A stretch of DNA of 64,000 bases from Pseudomonas fluorescens. GTDB taxonomy: Bacteria; Pseudomonadota; Gammaproteobacteria; Pseudomonadales; Pseudomonadaceae. Every line of letters begins with the position of its first letter. Position 1 is the stretch's first letter. Below, piece by piece: positions 25,639 to 35,309 of this stretch. The stretch spans positions 1 to 64,000 of the forward strand of contig NZ_MSDF01000012.1 in NCBI RefSeq assembly GCF_002022275.1. Reading direction: 5' to 3'. The notes under the pieces were generated by a model. The model was not told where the DNA came from, ran no database searches, and saw nothing but the letters and a program-made list of their open reading frames with translations. Position numbers and translations under genes: made by a program.

Positions 25639-26994
25639 TCAGTGCTCCAGGTAGTCGGCAATCGGGTAGCGGGCGCACAAGGCGTCCACTTCCGAACGCA
25701 ATTGCTCACGCACCGAAGGTTCCAGGTGGTACTCCAGCTCGTCCAGCGGCGTCACGCTGTCGAGTACCCGGCACACCAGCGCCACAACCTGGCAAGCGCC
25801 TTCGCGGTCAAGCTTGCGTTGCGCGAGGGCGCCTGTACCGATGCACACGCCGCTGGTGACCGCCGAGGAGCGTGTATCGCCAGGCACACGGTGTTTGCTC
25901 AGCAGCAGGCCACAGCTTCCCAGCGCTGACTCTGCGATGGCACCGGTCAGGGCGCCACGCAGGCGGATCAGCACCGTGTGGTTTTCACTGCACCCGCCCA
26001 CCACCTCGACATCACGCGCCTCAAACCCACGGGCCAATTCATCGGCAAGCGTACGAACCCGGCCCATGCAAGCGTCGAACTCAGCCGACTTCGCGTAGCC
26101 CAGCGCCGCCGCTTTGGCGGCAATCATGTTCATCGCCGGCGCTCCCTGCATGCGCGGGAACACCGCGTGATCAAGGACGCGGCTGAAGGTCGAACGCAAG
26201 CCGGGCACTTTGGTGTGCGCATCACGGCCAGACAGAATCAGCCCGCCACGGGGCCCGCCCAGTTGCTTGTGGGTGCAGGTCACGGTCACATGGGCCGCGT
26301 TGATCGGGTTCGGATGGCGCCCCGTCGCCACCAGCCCGGCGATGTGGGAAATATCAGCGAGGAGGATGGCACCCGCCTCGTCGGCAATGGCGCGAAACCG
26401 CTCGAAATCCACCACCCGCGAATAGGCCCAGGCGCCGCAGAGGATGATGCGCGGGCGATGTGCGAGGGCCAGGCTGCGCACCTGTTCATAGTCAATCAAA
26501 CCCGCGGAGGTGGTGCCGTAGCGAATGGCTTTGTAGTAGGCGCCGGTGAAGACTGCCGGGCTGCCGAGGGTCAGGTCGCCCCCCTGGTCATGGGCCATGC
26601 CGAGCAGGGTGTCGCCGGGTTCAAGCAGCGCCGAGAGCACCTGAGAGATCGCGCTGGAGGCCGAGTGGGATTGCACCGCGGCGTAGTGGGCGTCGAACAG
26701 CTCCCGTGCCCTGCGGATGGCCAGCAACTCGACCCGGTCGGCAACCTCGCAGCCGGTGCCGTGGCGTTTGCCCGGCATGCCTTCGGCCGTCACGTTGACC
26801 AGCGCCGAGGCGCAAGAGACCAGGATGCTCGGCCTGACGGTACTGGAGGAGGACATCAGAGAGAGTGTGTGATGCTGCCGGCTGACTTCGGCATCGAGGA
26901 GGCTGGCAAGCTCGGGGTCTTCGGCTTGCAGATCCGCCAGGCCACGACGCAGCAGGTCGGCCTGGACTTCAAGTGGTGCGGTGTTGACTGCCAT
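25639..26994 (-). CDS. Divergent serine hydroxymethyltransferase-like PLP enzyme
   Basis: PLP enzyme of 451 residues related to GlyA. The Schiff-base Lys is Lys243 in TCTHKQLGGPRGG (canonical GlyA has TTHKTLRGPRGG). LLADISHIAGLVATGRHPNP and the HSASSAISQVLSAL segment match the SHMT fold. Residues around the folate site are altered, and the N-terminus is longer than in housekeeping GlyA. It may use another beta-hydroxy amino acid. It is divergent from the XRE regulator and followed by the Tat aminotransferase. Substrate unknown. Confidence 0.85.
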   Translation of the reverse strand: MAVNTAPLEVQADLLRRGLADLQAEDPELASLLDAEVSRQHHTLSLMSSSSTVRPSILVSCASALVNVTAEGMPGKRHGTGCEVADRVELLAIRRARELFDAHYAAVQSHSASSAISQVLSALLEPGDTLLGMAHDQGGDLTLGSPAVFTGAYYKAIRYGTTSAGLIDYEQVRSLALAHRPRIILCGAWAYSRVVDFERFRAIADEAGAILLADISHIAGLVATGRHPNPINAAHVTVTCTHKQLGGPRGGLILSGRDAHTKVPGLRSTFSRVLDHAVFPRMQGAPAMNMIAAKAAALGYAKSAEFDACMGRVRTLADELARGFEARDVEVVGGCSENHTVLIRLRGALTGAIAESALGSCGLLLSKHRVPGDTRSSAVTSGVCIGTGALAQRKLDREGACQVVALVCRVLDSVTPLDELEYHLEPSVREQLRSEVDALCARYPIADYLEH

Positions 26995-27050
26995 CAGTGC
27001 GCTTCCCTTCCCTGTTGTTGCGTGCCGGTTCGTCCTGAACCGAGGCGTTC

Positions 27051-27087
27051 AATTAAACAGGAAATTAAACATTTTCCAAATTAAATG
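27051..27087. promoter_or_regulatory. Three AATTAAAYR repeats, candidate operator
   Basis: AATTAAACA occurs at 27051 and 27063, and AATTAAATG at 27079, in a short AT-rich island inside GC-rich DNA. GGAAA and TTTCC form an inverted pair around the second copy. The site is 57 bases before the SHMT-like start and in the region shared with the divergent XRE gene, so XRE binding is a reasonable guess. Confidence 0.4.
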
Positions 27088-27100
27088 TTCTTTTTTGCAC

Positions 27101-27200
27101 GCCCGCGCCTCAGCTCAACCGCGAGGACAAACAACCGGGACTTTATTATTGGGCCCCACGCGTGCAACACTCCCGCCGCCGCGAGGCCTGAGGCGCGGGC
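27101..27200. repeat. Perfect 13-base inverted repeat with 74-base spacer
   Basis: GCCCGCGCCTCAG at 27101-27113 is the exact reverse complement of CTGAGGCGCGGGC at 27188-27200. The pair sits in the untranslated region upstream of the XRE gene. It could be a leader structure or the ends of a small inserted element. Confidence 0.5.
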
Positions 27201-27259
27201 GCGCCCTCGTGCTGCGGTGTAAAAACGGACGGTTATGACGAAAAGGAAGTGGTGAGCAC

Positions 27260-27865
27260 GTGATACACAGACGGGAAAAAACCGCGAACTTGAAGAGCAA
27301 CATCAAGTATTTGATCAAGAGCCGTGGCGAAACGCAGCTGTCGTTGTGCAGTGCCGCCGGCCTGACCAGGACCACCATCTACAACATCCTCGAAGGCAAG
27401 GTCGTCAACGTACAGCAGTCGACCATCCGCAAGATCTCCGACTTCTTCGGCGTTTCCTACGACGAAATCGAGACCGTCGATTTTGAAGCCAAGGAAATCA
27501 TCGAAAGCAGTGTTTCCCCTCAGGGCAACATGAACCCGGCGGCGGTGCCGGTTCTCAAGGAAAGCCTGGTTATCCAAAACCTCGACAAGCGCATTGGCGA
27601 GCTGGCGACCTTGTACCCGCTGACCTACTACTTCGGCGCTTGCCACAACCTGATCGGCGTGCGCCTTGAGCACGCGATTCCCGGCATCAATGAGCCGGGC
27701 GATTTGCTGATCGTGCAAAAAGGCGCGTCGAGCCCCGGCAAAGAAAAGCTGGTGTACGACCGGGCCACCAAAAAGATGTTCATCACCCTTGAAGCCTGCG
27801 TCAGCTCAGACCGCCTGTGTGTGGTCGGCGATATCATTGAGGAGCGCTTCAATGACCACGTATGA
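27260..27865 (+). CDS. XRE-family regulator with S24-like C-terminal domain
   Basis: Regulator of 201 residues, starting at GTG after AAGGAAG. The helix-turn-helix occupies about 10-65 (IKSRGETQLSLCSAAGLTRTTIYNILEGK). The C-terminal half ends NLIGVRLEHAIPGINEPGDLLIVQKG ... LCVVGDIIEERF, the layout of LexA/CI S24 domains. The usual catalytic Ser of G-D-S-M-x-P is missing, so it is probably a ligand-binding or dimerisation domain rather than a protease. The gene overlaps the VUT gene by 14 bases, so they are co-translated. It probably controls its own operon and the divergent PLP-enzyme genes. Confidence 0.85.
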   Translation: MIHRREKTANLKSNIKYLIKSRGETQLSLCSAAGLTRTTIYNILEGKVVNVQQSTIRKISDFFGVSYDEIETVDFEAKEIIESSVSPQGNMNPAAVPVLKESLVIQNLDKRIGELATLYPLTYYFGACHNLIGVRLEHAIPGINEPGDLLIVQKGASSPGKEKLVYDRATKKMFITLEACVSSDRLCVVGDIIEERFNDHV

Positions 27866-28730
27866 GGCGGGCCTGGAAAACAGCAAATACAAACTGCTGG
27901 GTTTTGAGAATGACAAGAGCCTGGCGGTGATCATGGTGATTGCCACCGGCAAGGTCATCAAGATCAAGCTGAGTGAAGTCATCAACAGCGAAATAATGGA
28001 CAACCTCAATAAAATGGAAGTTAAGAACATGTACAAGAAGTTTTATTCACAGGGAGGAACCCTCACGGCCTATGACATAAACGACCGCAATGAGAACTCC
28101 TGGATGATCTACATCATCCTGAACCTGTTGCTGTTCACGTTTTATATATTCACCAGCATTGCCGCGACCAAACCCATTTACCTGGAATCGATGGGCATCA
28201 TCGTCACGCCGGGCACGTTTCTTTACCCGCTGACCTTTTTGATCGTGGACCTGCTCAACGAGCAATTCGGCCTGCGCCTGGCCAGACGGGCCATTCTGTT
28301 TGCGTTTGCCAGTAACGCGATGATCATTATCCTGCTCTACGGCTCGACGTTCCTGCCGGGGCTGCCGGGCTGGAAACTCGATGGGCCTTACAATGATGTG
28401 ATCATTCAAGTGTCCTCGGTACTGGTGGCGTCTTCGGTGTCGTTCCTGGTCTCGGAGAATATAAACTCGTACTTGCTGTGCAAGATCAAAGAGCTGACCA
28501 ATTCCAAATACCTGTACCTGCGTATTTTCCTCAGTACGTTCTTTGCAGTGATCATCGACAGCTTTTTGTTCTGCTTTATCGCCTTCTACGGTGCGATGCA
28601 GACCAGTGACATCCTGAGCATGATTTACGTGCAGATCGCTATCAAAGTCGGCTTTGCATTCTTCAACATCCTGCCCGCCTACGGCGCGCGGGCGCTGTTC
28701 AAGCGCTGGATTACCGGTACGGCCAGCTGA
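27852..28730 (+). CDS. VUT-family (YhhQ/queuosine precursor transporter-like) membrane protein with N-terminal extension
   Basis: Protein of 292 residues. Residues 88-285 form six helices typical of the YhhQ/VUT family, with the motifs FYIFTSIAATKPIYL, FLYPLTFLIVDLLNEQFG and the ISxLI-like VSFLVSENINSYLLCKIKE. The family imports preQ0, preQ1 or queuine. The first 87 residues (KYKLLGFENDKSLAVIMVIATGKVIKIKLSE) are an unusual soluble extension not found in E. coli YhhQ. AT-richer codons than in neighbouring genes suggest a different origin. It overlaps the XRE regulator; queC lies next door on the other strand. Confidence 0.87.
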   Translation: MTTYEAGLENSKYKLLGFENDKSLAVIMVIATGKVIKIKLSEVINSEIMDNLNKMEVKNMYKKFYSQGGTLTAYDINDRNENSWMIYIILNLLLFTFYIFTSIAATKPIYLESMGIIVTPGTFLYPLTFLIVDLLNEQFGLRLARRAILFAFASNAMIIILLYGSTFLPGLPGWKLDGPYNDVIIQVSSVLVASSVSFLVSENINSYLLCKIKELTNSKYLYLRIFLSTFFAVIIDSFLFCFIAFYGAMQTSDILSMIYVQIAIKVGFAFFNILPAYGARALFKRWITGTAS

Positions 28731-28746
28731 TGTAATTCGCTCTAAA

Positions 28747-28849
28747 TGTGGGAGCTGGCTTGCCTGCGATACAGACACCTCGGTGTTTCAGATGAACCGG
28801 GGTGATGCTATCGCAGGCAAGCCAGCTCCCACACAAGCCAGCTCCCACA
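28747..28849. repeat. REPIN with duplicated right head
   Basis: Inverted pair TGTGGGAGCTGGCTTGCCTGCG ... CGCAGGCAAGCCAGCTCCCACA. The right head AAGCCAGCTCCCACA occurs twice in tandem, 17 bases apart. It lies between convergent VUT and queC genes. Confidence 0.88.
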
Positions 28850-28881
28850 TTTTGACCGAGTACAGTTTGCGTCCCTACACG

Positions 28882-29580
28882 CTAGCTCAGCTGCAACTTG
28901 CCTTTCAGGCTTTGCATCACAGCCGCCTGGTTCTGCAAATACTCATTCAAACCGCGTGCACGCAGGTTACACGCGTCGCAATTGCCGCAGCCCGTGCCGA
29001 GGATGCCGTTGTAGCAGGTCAGGGTCTGTTCGCGTACCAGGTCCAGGCTGTTGTGGTAGTCGGCCAGCGCCCAGGTCTCGGCCTTGTTCAGCCACATCAG
29101 CGGCGTGTCCAGGCGCAGCTTGTATTCCATGCCCAGTTCCAGCGCCTTGTTCAACGCCTTGACGAACTCGTCGCGGCAATCCGGGTAGCCGGAGAAGTCG
29201 GTTTCGCACACACCGGTGATGACGGTCTCAGCCTTCACCTGATAGGCGTAGATCGACGCCAGGGTCAGAAACAGGATATTGCGCCCCGGCACAAAGGTGC
29301 TGGGCAGGCTGTCGCCCGAGCTGTCCACGGTCGGCACGGGAATGTTGTCGCGGGTCAGGCTGCTGATGGCCAGCTCGTTGAGCAAGGACACATCCATCAC
29401 TTTGTGCACGGTGGCGCCCAGCTGTTTGGCGAGCTTCTGGGCGACTTCAACTTCGGCCACATGGCGCTGGCCATAGTCGAAGGTGATGCAGTGCACTTCG
29501 TCATACAGTGGCAGTGCCTGGATCAGACAGGTCGTCGAGTCCTGGCCGCCACTGAACACCATCACGGCTTTCTTGGTCAT
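28882..29580 (-). CDS. queC: 7-cyano-7-deazaguanine synthase
   Basis: Converts 7-carboxy-7-deazaguanine to preQ0, for tRNA queuosine. The 232-residue protein has the ATP-pyrophosphatase loop [12 protein letters not shown] near the N-terminus, the TFDYGQRH motif, and the zinc site [10 protein letters not shown] preceded by Cys of TCYNG. AGGAAG precedes the ATG. It is transcribed away from the cyo operon and stands alone, other que genes being elsewhere. Confidence 0.97.
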   Translation of the reverse strand: MTKKAVMVFSGGQDSTTCLIQALPLYDEVHCITFDYGQRHVAEVEVAQKLAKQLGATVHKVMDVSLLNELAISSLTRDNIPVPTVDSSGDSLPSTFVPGRNILFLTLASIYAYQVKAETVITGVCETDFSGYPDCRDEFVKALNKALELGMEYKLRLDTPLMWLNKAETWALADYHNSLDLVREQTLTCYNGILGTGCGNCDACNLRARGLNEYLQNQAAVMQSLKGKLQLS

Positions 29581-29633
29581 TACGTTGCTTCCTGCAGTTT
29601 AAAAAGGTGGGGATAGTTTAAAGGCCCGGCCAT

Positions 29634-29670
29634 AAAAAACCCCGCGCTTCTTTCGAAGGCGGGGTTTTTT
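29634..29670. terminator. Rho-independent terminator after cyoE (bidirectional form)
   Basis: AAAAAACCCCGC and GCGGGGTTTTTT form a strong stem around CTTCTTTCGAAG-type loop sequence. Both sides end in A/T runs. It ends the cyo operon, 13 bases after the cyoE stop, and separates it from queC. Confidence 0.92.
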
Positions 29671-29683
29671 ACGACTCATTGAC

Positions 29684-30571
29684 TCAGCGTGCGTAGGTCA
29701 GCAACAGCTCTTTGGGTACCTGGAAATCCAGAGACATCATCACGCTGAGCGCGGTGATGGTGAAAATCGAGAACACGAACAGCTTGCGCGCCCACACGGT
29801 GTCATCCACCGCTTTGTAGCCGGTCCAGGCCATGTACAACCAGTACATGCCCATGGCCGCCGCGACGGCGAGGTAGCTCATGCCGGCGTAGCCACTGAAG
29901 GTCAACATCAAGGTCGCCACGAGGAAAGCCAGGATGTAGAGCAGGATGTGTTTCTTGGCGACCTGGATGCCACGTTTAACCGGCAATACCGGAATCGACG
30001 CAGCCAGGTAGTCATTGAAGCGGAAGATCGCGATGGCATAGGAGTGCGGCATCTGCCAGAGGCTGAACATCACCAGCAGCACCAGCGCGGCCATGTCGAA
30101 GCTATTGGTTACAGCCACATAACCAATCACCGGCGGCATCGCCCCCGACAGACTGCCCACCAGCGTGCCGTGAACCGACTTGCGCTTGAGGTACAGGCTG
30201 TAGAGGCCAACGTAGATGACAAAGCCGATCACGGCAAACAGCGCCGCCAACGGGTTGGCCACCTTGTACAACAGGACTACACCGGCAACACCCAGGACGG
30301 TCGCGAACAACAGTGCCAGTTTCAGGGAGATAAGGCCCTGCACCAGCACGCGGTTCTTGGTGCGTTCCATCTTGATGTCGATGTCACGGTCGATGCAGTT
30401 GTTGAACACGCAACCGGAAGCTACCACCAGGGACGTACCGATCATGGCGGCCAGGAAAATGGCCAGATCGACATGTCCCTTGGAGGCCAGGAAGAAACCG
30501 CCTGCCACAGAAAGCACGTTACCGAAAATGATCCCCGGTTTGGTGATTTGGATAAAGTGCTTAAGCGACAT
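29684..30571 (-). CDS. cyoE: Protoheme IX farnesyltransferase (heme O synthase)
   Basis: Adds a farnesyl group to heme b to make heme O for the bo3 oxidase. The 295-residue UbiA-family membrane protein has nine or so helices. The Asp-rich prenyl-diphosphate site [18 protein letters not shown] is intact, and the second loop is [18 protein letters not shown]. It is the last gene of the cyo operon, 11 bases after cyoD, and is followed by a terminator. Confidence 0.97.
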   Translation of the reverse strand: MSLKHFIQITKPGIIFGNVLSVAGGFFLASKGHVDLAIFLAAMIGTSLVVASGCVFNNCIDRDIDIKMERTKNRVLVQGLISLKLALLFATVLGVAGVVLLYKVANPLAALFAVIGFVIYVGLYSLYLKRKSVHGTLVGSLSGAMPPVIGYVAVTNSFDMAALVLLVMFSLWQMPHSYAIAIFRFNDYLAASIPVLPVKRGIQVAKKHILLYILAFLVATLMLTFSGYAGMSYLAVAAAMGMYWLYMAWTGYKAVDDTVWARKLFVFSIFTITALSVMMSLDFQVPKELLLTYAR

Positions 30572-30582
30572 CGGGTCTTACC

Positions 30583-30924
30583 TCACTTCGCCATCATGAA
30601 CGTATGGATGCTGAACATGATCCATACCGACAGGCCAACCAGCAGCAGGATTACGAGACCTGCGAACACGAACGCAATCACGTTATCGCGCTGAGCCTTC
30701 GAACGGTCCAGGTGCAGGAAGTACACCAGGTGAACCAGAACCTGAATCACTGCGAAGGCCAGCACGATCATCATCGTGATGGATTTCGGCAGGGTCGGGT
30801 ACATCACCAGACCAAACGGGATCAGCGTCAGGATTACCGACAGGATGAAGCCGATGGCGTACGACTTGACGCTGCCGTGGCTTGCATCATGGCTGTCATG
30901 GTCATGGGAGTGTGCATTAGCCAT
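30583..30924 (-). CDS. cyoD: Cytochrome bo3 ubiquinol oxidase subunit IV
   Basis: Small three-helix subunit (113 residues) that helps assemble the Cu_B site. The His/Asp-rich N-terminus (HSHDHDSHDASHG) is followed by KSYAIGFILSVILTLIPF and FLHLDRSKAQRDN, typical of CyoD. It overlaps the cyoC stop by one base. Confidence 0.96.
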   Translation of the reverse strand: MANAHSHDHDSHDASHGSVKSYAIGFILSVILTLIPFGLVMYPTLPKSITMMIVLAFAVIQVLVHLVYFLHLDRSKAQRDNVIAFVFAGLVILLLVGLSVWIMFSIHTFMMAK

Positions 30925-31550
30925 TACAGAGTCCCCATCAGGTAAACAACGGTGAAGACGCAGATCCAGACCACGTCCAGGAAGTGCCAGAACAGGCTCA
31001 GGCAGCTCAGGCGAGTCTTGTTGGTGTTGGTCAGGCCGTGTTTATTGACCTGATACATCATCACCGCCATCCACAGCAGGCCGGCAGATACGTGCAGACC
31101 GTGGGTGCCTACCAGCGTGAAGAACGCGGACAGGAAGCCGGAACGGTGCGGGCCGTAGCCTTCGGAGATCAGCAGGTGGAACTCGTTGATCTCCATGCCG
31201 ATGAAGCCCAGGCCGAACAGGAAGGTCAGTGCCAACCAGCTCAGTACGCCTTTCTTGCTGCCCTTGTAGAAGGCCAGCATGGCGAAGCCGTAGGTGATCG
31301 AACTGAACAACAGCAAGGCGGTTTCGCCGAGCACGTAAGGCAGTTCGAAGATGTCGTGGCCCGACGGGCCACCCGCTACGTTATTTACCAGTACCGCGTA
31401 CACCGCGAAGATCGACGCAAACAAAATGCAGTCGGTCATCAGGTAGAGCCAGAAACCGAAAACGGTCATCGGCCCCGAGTCGTGGTGATGGTCATCGTGC
31501 CCATGGTCATCGACATGGGCGTGTCCAGCATTGGTCACTAAGTTCGACAT
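30924..31550 (-). CDS. cyoC: Cytochrome bo3 ubiquinol oxidase subunit III
   Basis: Five-helix subunit of 208 residues. The N-terminus is His-rich ([15 protein letters not shown]). [41 protein letters not shown] and the C-terminal [18 protein letters not shown] are family signatures. It lies 3 bases after cyoB. Confidence 0.97.
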   Translation of the reverse strand: MSNLVTNAGHAHVDDHGHDDHHHDSGPMTVFGFWLYLMTDCILFASIFAVYAVLVNNVAGGPSGHDIFELPYVLGETALLLFSSITYGFAMLAFYKGSKKGVLSWLALTFLFGLGFIGMEINEFHLLISEGYGPHRSGFLSAFFTLVGTHGLHVSAGLLWMAVMMYQVNKHGLTNTNKTRLSCLSLFWHFLDVVWICVFTVVYLMGTL

Positions 31551-31553
31551 GGT

Positions 31554-33572
31554 TTAAGCCTGTTCCAACGAGGTTTCTACACGGTTGGCCGGGATCTTCT
31601 TCTCGGCTACCAGGCGAGCGTGTTGCTCGGCTTCGATGCGTTCGATCGTCTCGACCGGCACCATGTAGCCTTGATCATCACGCGCTGCGTGAATGATGAA
31701 GTAACCGATGGTGCCAACCAGGCCCACGATTGCCAGCCACCAGATGTGCCAGATCATCGCGAAACCGAACACGGTCAACAGCGCGCCCATCACCACGCCA
31801 GTGGCGGTGTTGTTCGGCATGTGGATCGGCTCGTAGTGCGCAGGCTTCTGGTACGCAGTACCGTCTTCCTTGGCTTCGGTGAAGGCATCGATCGTGTTCG
31901 CGGTAGGAATCACAGCGAAGTTGTAGAACGGCGGAGGCGACGAAGTCGACCATTCCAGGGTGTGGCCATTCCATGGGTCGCCGGAGTCGCAAGCGTTCTG
32001 CTTACGGTCACGGATACTCACGTACAGCTGGATCAACTGGCAGGCGATACCGGCAGCGATCATCAACGCACCGAACATGGCAACGTACAGGTACGGTACC
32101 CACTCAGGGTTGGTGGTAGCGTTCAGACGACGGGTCATGCCCATGAAGCCCAGTGCATAGAGCGGCATGAATGCGACGAAGAAGCCCGAGATCCAGAACC
32201 AGAATGCAGCCTTGCCCCAGCCTTCGTGCAGCTTGAAGCCGAACGCTTTCGGGAAGTAGAAGCTGAAACCAGCGATGTAACCGAATACCGCGCCGCCGAT
32301 GATCACGTTGTGGAAGTGAGCGATCACGAACAGGCTGTTGTGCAGTACGAAGTCAGCACCCGGGATGGCCAGCAGTACGCCGGTCATGCCGCCGATGGCG
32401 AAGGTCACCATGAAGCCCAGGGTCCACAGAACCTGGCTGGTGATGCGCAAACGGCCGTGGTAGATGGTGAATAGCCAGTTGAATAGCTTCACCCCCGTCG
32501 GGATGGAAATCAGCATCGTCGCCAGCCCGAAGAAGGCGTTGACGCTGGCCCCCGAGCCCATGGTGAAGAAGTGGTGCAGCCAAACCATGAAGCCCAGTAC
32601 AGAGATCGCGCCCGATGCGTAAACCATCGAGTGGTGACCGAACAGGCGCTTGCCGGTAAAGGTCGAGATCACTTCGGAGAAGATACCGAACGCTGGCAGG
32701 ATCAGGATGTACACCTCAGGGTGCCCCCATGCCCAGAACAGGTTCACGTACATCATTGGATTGCCACCAAGTTCATTGGTGAAAATGTGGAAATCCAGGT
32801 AACGGTCAAGCGACAGCAGCGCCATGGTAGCGGCCAGGATCGGGAACGAAGCCACGATCAGGACGTTGGCCCAGGTGCAGGTCCAGGTGAAGATCGGCAT
32901 GTCCATCAGTTTCATGCCAGGGGCGCGCATTTTCAGGACGGTGGCCAGGAAGTTGACCCCCGTCAATGTCGTCCCGAGCCCTGATAACTGTAGCGCCCAG
33001 ATGTAGTAGTCCACACCCACGCCAGGGCTGTACTGGATACCCGACAACGGCGGATACGCAACCCAGCCGGTCTTGGCGAATTCGCCGACGCCCAGGGACA
33101 GGTTGATCAGCACAACGCCGGACACCAGCAGCCAGAAGCTCAGGGAGTTCAGGAACGGGTAGGCAACGTCACGCGCACCGATCTGCAGCGGCAAGGCAAG
33201 GTTCATCAGGCCGGTGAAGAATGGCATCGCCATGAAGATGATCATGATCACACCGTGAGCGGTGAAGATCTGGTCATAGTGTTCAGGCGGCAGGTAGCCA
33301 GGCGAGCCCTCGGTGGCCATGGCCAACTGGGTACGCATCATGATGGCGTCGGCAAAACCACGCAGCAGCATGACCATGGCAACGATGACGTACATGACAC
33401 CGATTTTCTTGTGGTCAACAGAGGTCAACCACTCGGTCCACAGGTAGGTCCATTTCTTGAAATACGTGATTGCAGCAAACAGTGCCAGACCACCCAGCGC
33501 GATCATGGCGATGGTCACCATCACGATCGGCTCGTGGAACGGGACCGCATCCCAACTTAATTTACCAAACAT
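31554..33572 (-). CDS. cyoB: Cytochrome bo3 ubiquinol oxidase subunit I
   Basis: Catalytic subunit of 672 residues with about 15 helices. It carries low-spin heme b, heme o3 and Cu_B. The Cu_B/Tyr-His motif [16 protein letters not shown], the His pair in WLHHFFTMG and HFHNVIIGG (heme ligands) are all present. It reduces oxygen to water and pumps protons, using ubiquinol directly. It follows cyoA by 3 bases. Confidence 0.98.
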   Translation of the reverse strand: MFGKLSWDAVPFHEPIVMVTIAMIALGGLALFAAITYFKKWTYLWTEWLTSVDHKKIGVMYVIVAMVMLLRGFADAIMMRTQLAMATEGSPGYLPPEHYDQIFTAHGVIMIIFMAMPFFTGLMNLALPLQIGARDVAYPFLNSLSFWLLVSGVVLINLSLGVGEFAKTGWVAYPPLSGIQYSPGVGVDYYIWALQLSGLGTTLTGVNFLATVLKMRAPGMKLMDMPIFTWTCTWANVLIVASFPILAATMALLSLDRYLDFHIFTNELGGNPMMYVNLFWAWGHPEVYILILPAFGIFSEVISTFTGKRLFGHHSMVYASGAISVLGFMVWLHHFFTMGSGASVNAFFGLATMLISIPTGVKLFNWLFTIYHGRLRITSQVLWTLGFMVTFAIGGMTGVLLAIPGADFVLHNSLFVIAHFHNVIIGGAVFGYIAGFSFYFPKAFGFKLHEGWGKAAFWFWISGFFVAFMPLYALGFMGMTRRLNATTNPEWVPYLYVAMFGALMIAAGIACQLIQLYVSIRDRKQNACDSGDPWNGHTLEWSTSSPPPFYNFAVIPTANTIDAFTEAKEDGTAYQKPAHYEPIHMPNNTATGVVMGALLTVFGFAMIWHIWWLAIVGLVGTIGYFIIHAARDDQGYMVPVETIERIEAEQHARLVAEKKIPANRVETSLEQA

Positions 33573-33575
33573 CGT

Positions 33576-34517
33576 TTACTCCTCTGCCCCAGCAGTTGAA
33601 TGCGAGCCCGTGTCAGAACCTTCAACCGCGGCCACTTCTTTCTTCTCGTGCTTGACCGGCTTGCCTGGCTTCATACCTTCGTACTTGTCGACGATTTTCT
33701 GAAACAGGTCCGGCTCATACGTGGAGTACAGAGCGACTGGGTTGTTCTGGCTTGGTTTGGTCAGGGCGTCGTATCCAGCTTGATCAAGCTGTTTAGGTGC
33801 GGCCTTGACATCGGCTACCCAGGCGTTGAAATCTTCCTGGCTCGTCGAGATCGCTTTGAATTTCATGCCGGTGAAGCCAGCGCCGCTGTAGTTAGCGGAG
33901 ATGCCTTCCATTTCAGCTTTTTCGTTGGCGATCAGGTGCAGGCGGGTCTGCATGCCTGCCATCGCATAGATCTGGCCGCCCAGAGCAGGGATGAAGAACG
34001 AGTTCATCACGGCGTCGGAGGTGATCCGGAAGTTAAGCGGGGTGTTTTCCGGGAAACGGATTTCGTTGACCGTGGCGATACCCAGGTCCGGGTAGATGAA
34101 CAGCCACTTCCAGTCCAGCGCGACCACTTCGATGTTGATCGGCTTGACGTCGGATTCCAGCGGACGGTACGGGTCCAGCTCGTGGGTCGACTTATAGGTG
34201 ATGTAACCCAGGGCGATGATGATGAGGATCGGAACCAGCCACACCGCGATTTCAATCTTGGTGGAGTGCGACCACTTCGGCGCGTAGGTAGCGCTGGTGT
34301 TCGACGCGCGGTATTTCCAGGCGAAGGCGAAGGTCATGATGATCACAGGCACCACGACCAACAGCATCAGCAGGGTGGCGGTGATGATCAGGTTTCGTTG
34401 ATCCAGACCGACCTGACCTTTAGGGTCGAGCAAGGTCCACTTGCAGCCTCCCAGCATTAACATCATGCCGAGCAGCGGCAAAAAGCCTAGTAATCGGGGG
34501 TACCTGTTTTTACTCAT
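33576..34517 (-). CDS. cyoA: Cytochrome bo3 ubiquinol oxidase subunit II
   Basis: Lipoprotein subunit of 313 residues. The signal sequence ends LMLGGC (lipobox), followed by two helices and a cupredoxin-fold periplasmic domain. The Cu_A ligands of cytochrome c oxidases are absent, as expected for a quinol oxidase. The CyoA C-terminal region (FNAWVADVKAAPKQLDQAGYDAL) is followed by an acidic tail. First gene of cyoABCDE. The ATG before SKNRYPR was chosen; GAGGT precedes it. Confidence 0.96.
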   Translation of the reverse strand: MSKNRYPRLLGFLPLLGMMLMLGGCKWTLLDPKGQVGLDQRNLIITATLLMLLVVVPVIIMTFAFAWKYRASNTSATYAPKWSHSTKIEIAVWLVPILIIIALGYITYKSTHELDPYRPLESDVKPINIEVVALDWKWLFIYPDLGIATVNEIRFPENTPLNFRITSDAVMNSFFIPALGGQIYAMAGMQTRLHLIANEKAEMEGISANYSGAGFTGMKFKAISTSQEDFNAWVADVKAAPKQLDQAGYDALTKPSQNNPVALYSTYEPDLFQKIVDKYEGMKPGKPVKHEKKEVAAVEGSDTGSHSTAGAEE

Positions 34518-35259
34518 CTCACGACCTCTAAAGCAGCTTGCGCAATGCAGTTGGGTTTTGATCGCCAACACTTCACCCTGCCAAGGGTTGGCATTTCTCT
34601 TCGATTGAATAAGAGCCTGCCCGTCACGCCATATCTGTACGTTTCACGGACCTGCGGTGAGTTCTTATTCGATTTCGTGGTTAAAGGCCTTGTTACAGAC
34701 CAATTCCATTTGGTGCGGAAAGTTGAAAGGCTACCGGAACCTGGGGTCGCACAGAGCCATCCATCTGCCCCTCGACCGCTCCAATGCTCAAAGATTGAAC
34801 AGCACCGGACATTCAGTGCGGGCGATTGTAGTTAGCTAGCGATGTATAAACCATGTCTTATAAAGAAATAATTTTTATCGATTCAAGCAACAATCCTTCA
34901 CCAATCTTGCAAAGGTTCGGGATCTTATCGTGTTCGATTCTTCACAAAAACCACAAAAATTGCCGTGTTATTGGGCAAAGCGCCACTTCCCTTACAGCTT
35001 GTAAGGGCATGCAAAACGGATCCAAGCCCCCAGAAAACAAGGCATTTGGACAACCGTGATCCGTTGGCGAGGCGCGATGATCGCGGCGCCGTGCAAACCA
35101 CGAACTGACAGCACAAATTGACCATCTGGCGCAAATTTATGGGCCGGTGCGGCGTGTCAGAAACGTCCTGCGACAGCGTCCGTGTGACAACATGTCGCAC
35201 GCTGTGCGCACCTGAAGTTGCCGCTCGTCACAGCCCTTTCACAAAACCCTACAACCGAA
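34518..35259. other. Gene-free stretch upstream of cyoA
   Basis: About 740 bases between cyoA and the dsbB terminator. Short open frames exist, but none has a ribosome site, family resemblance or Pseudomonas-like codon use. It is more AT-rich near 34840-34990, where the cyo promoter probably lies on the minus strand (TTATAAG and TATACAT motifs near 34845-34865). No repeat or terminator is visible. Its length would allow extensive regulation of the operon. Confidence 0.55.
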
Positions 35260-35296
35260 AACGCCCCGGCCTACCTTCAAGGAGGGCCGGGGCGTT
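35260..35296 (-). terminator. Rho-independent terminator after dsbB
   Basis: AACGCCCCGGCC pairs perfectly with GGCCGGGGCGTT across a 13-base loop. On the minus strand the stem is followed by TTTTC. It lies 14 bases beyond the dsbB stop. Confidence 0.85.
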
Positions 35297-35309
35297 CAGG
35301 TGAAAGGAC

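Noticed and set aside
25978..27084. Long 368-codon frame opposite the SHMT-like gene
   Set aside because: It is antisense to a clear PLP enzyme with intact motifs; its composition is that of a GC-rich shadow frame.
27852..28730. DNA 7-deazaguanine modification system based on the VUT gene and queC
   Set aside because: No dpd-type transglycosylase or helicase genes are present, and queC is a normal tRNA-queuosine gene in opposite orientation with its own promoter side.
34545..35303. Small open frames in the gap between cyoA and dsbB
   Set aside because: No ribosome sites, no family resemblance and no Pseudomonas-like codon bias; treated as non-coding.
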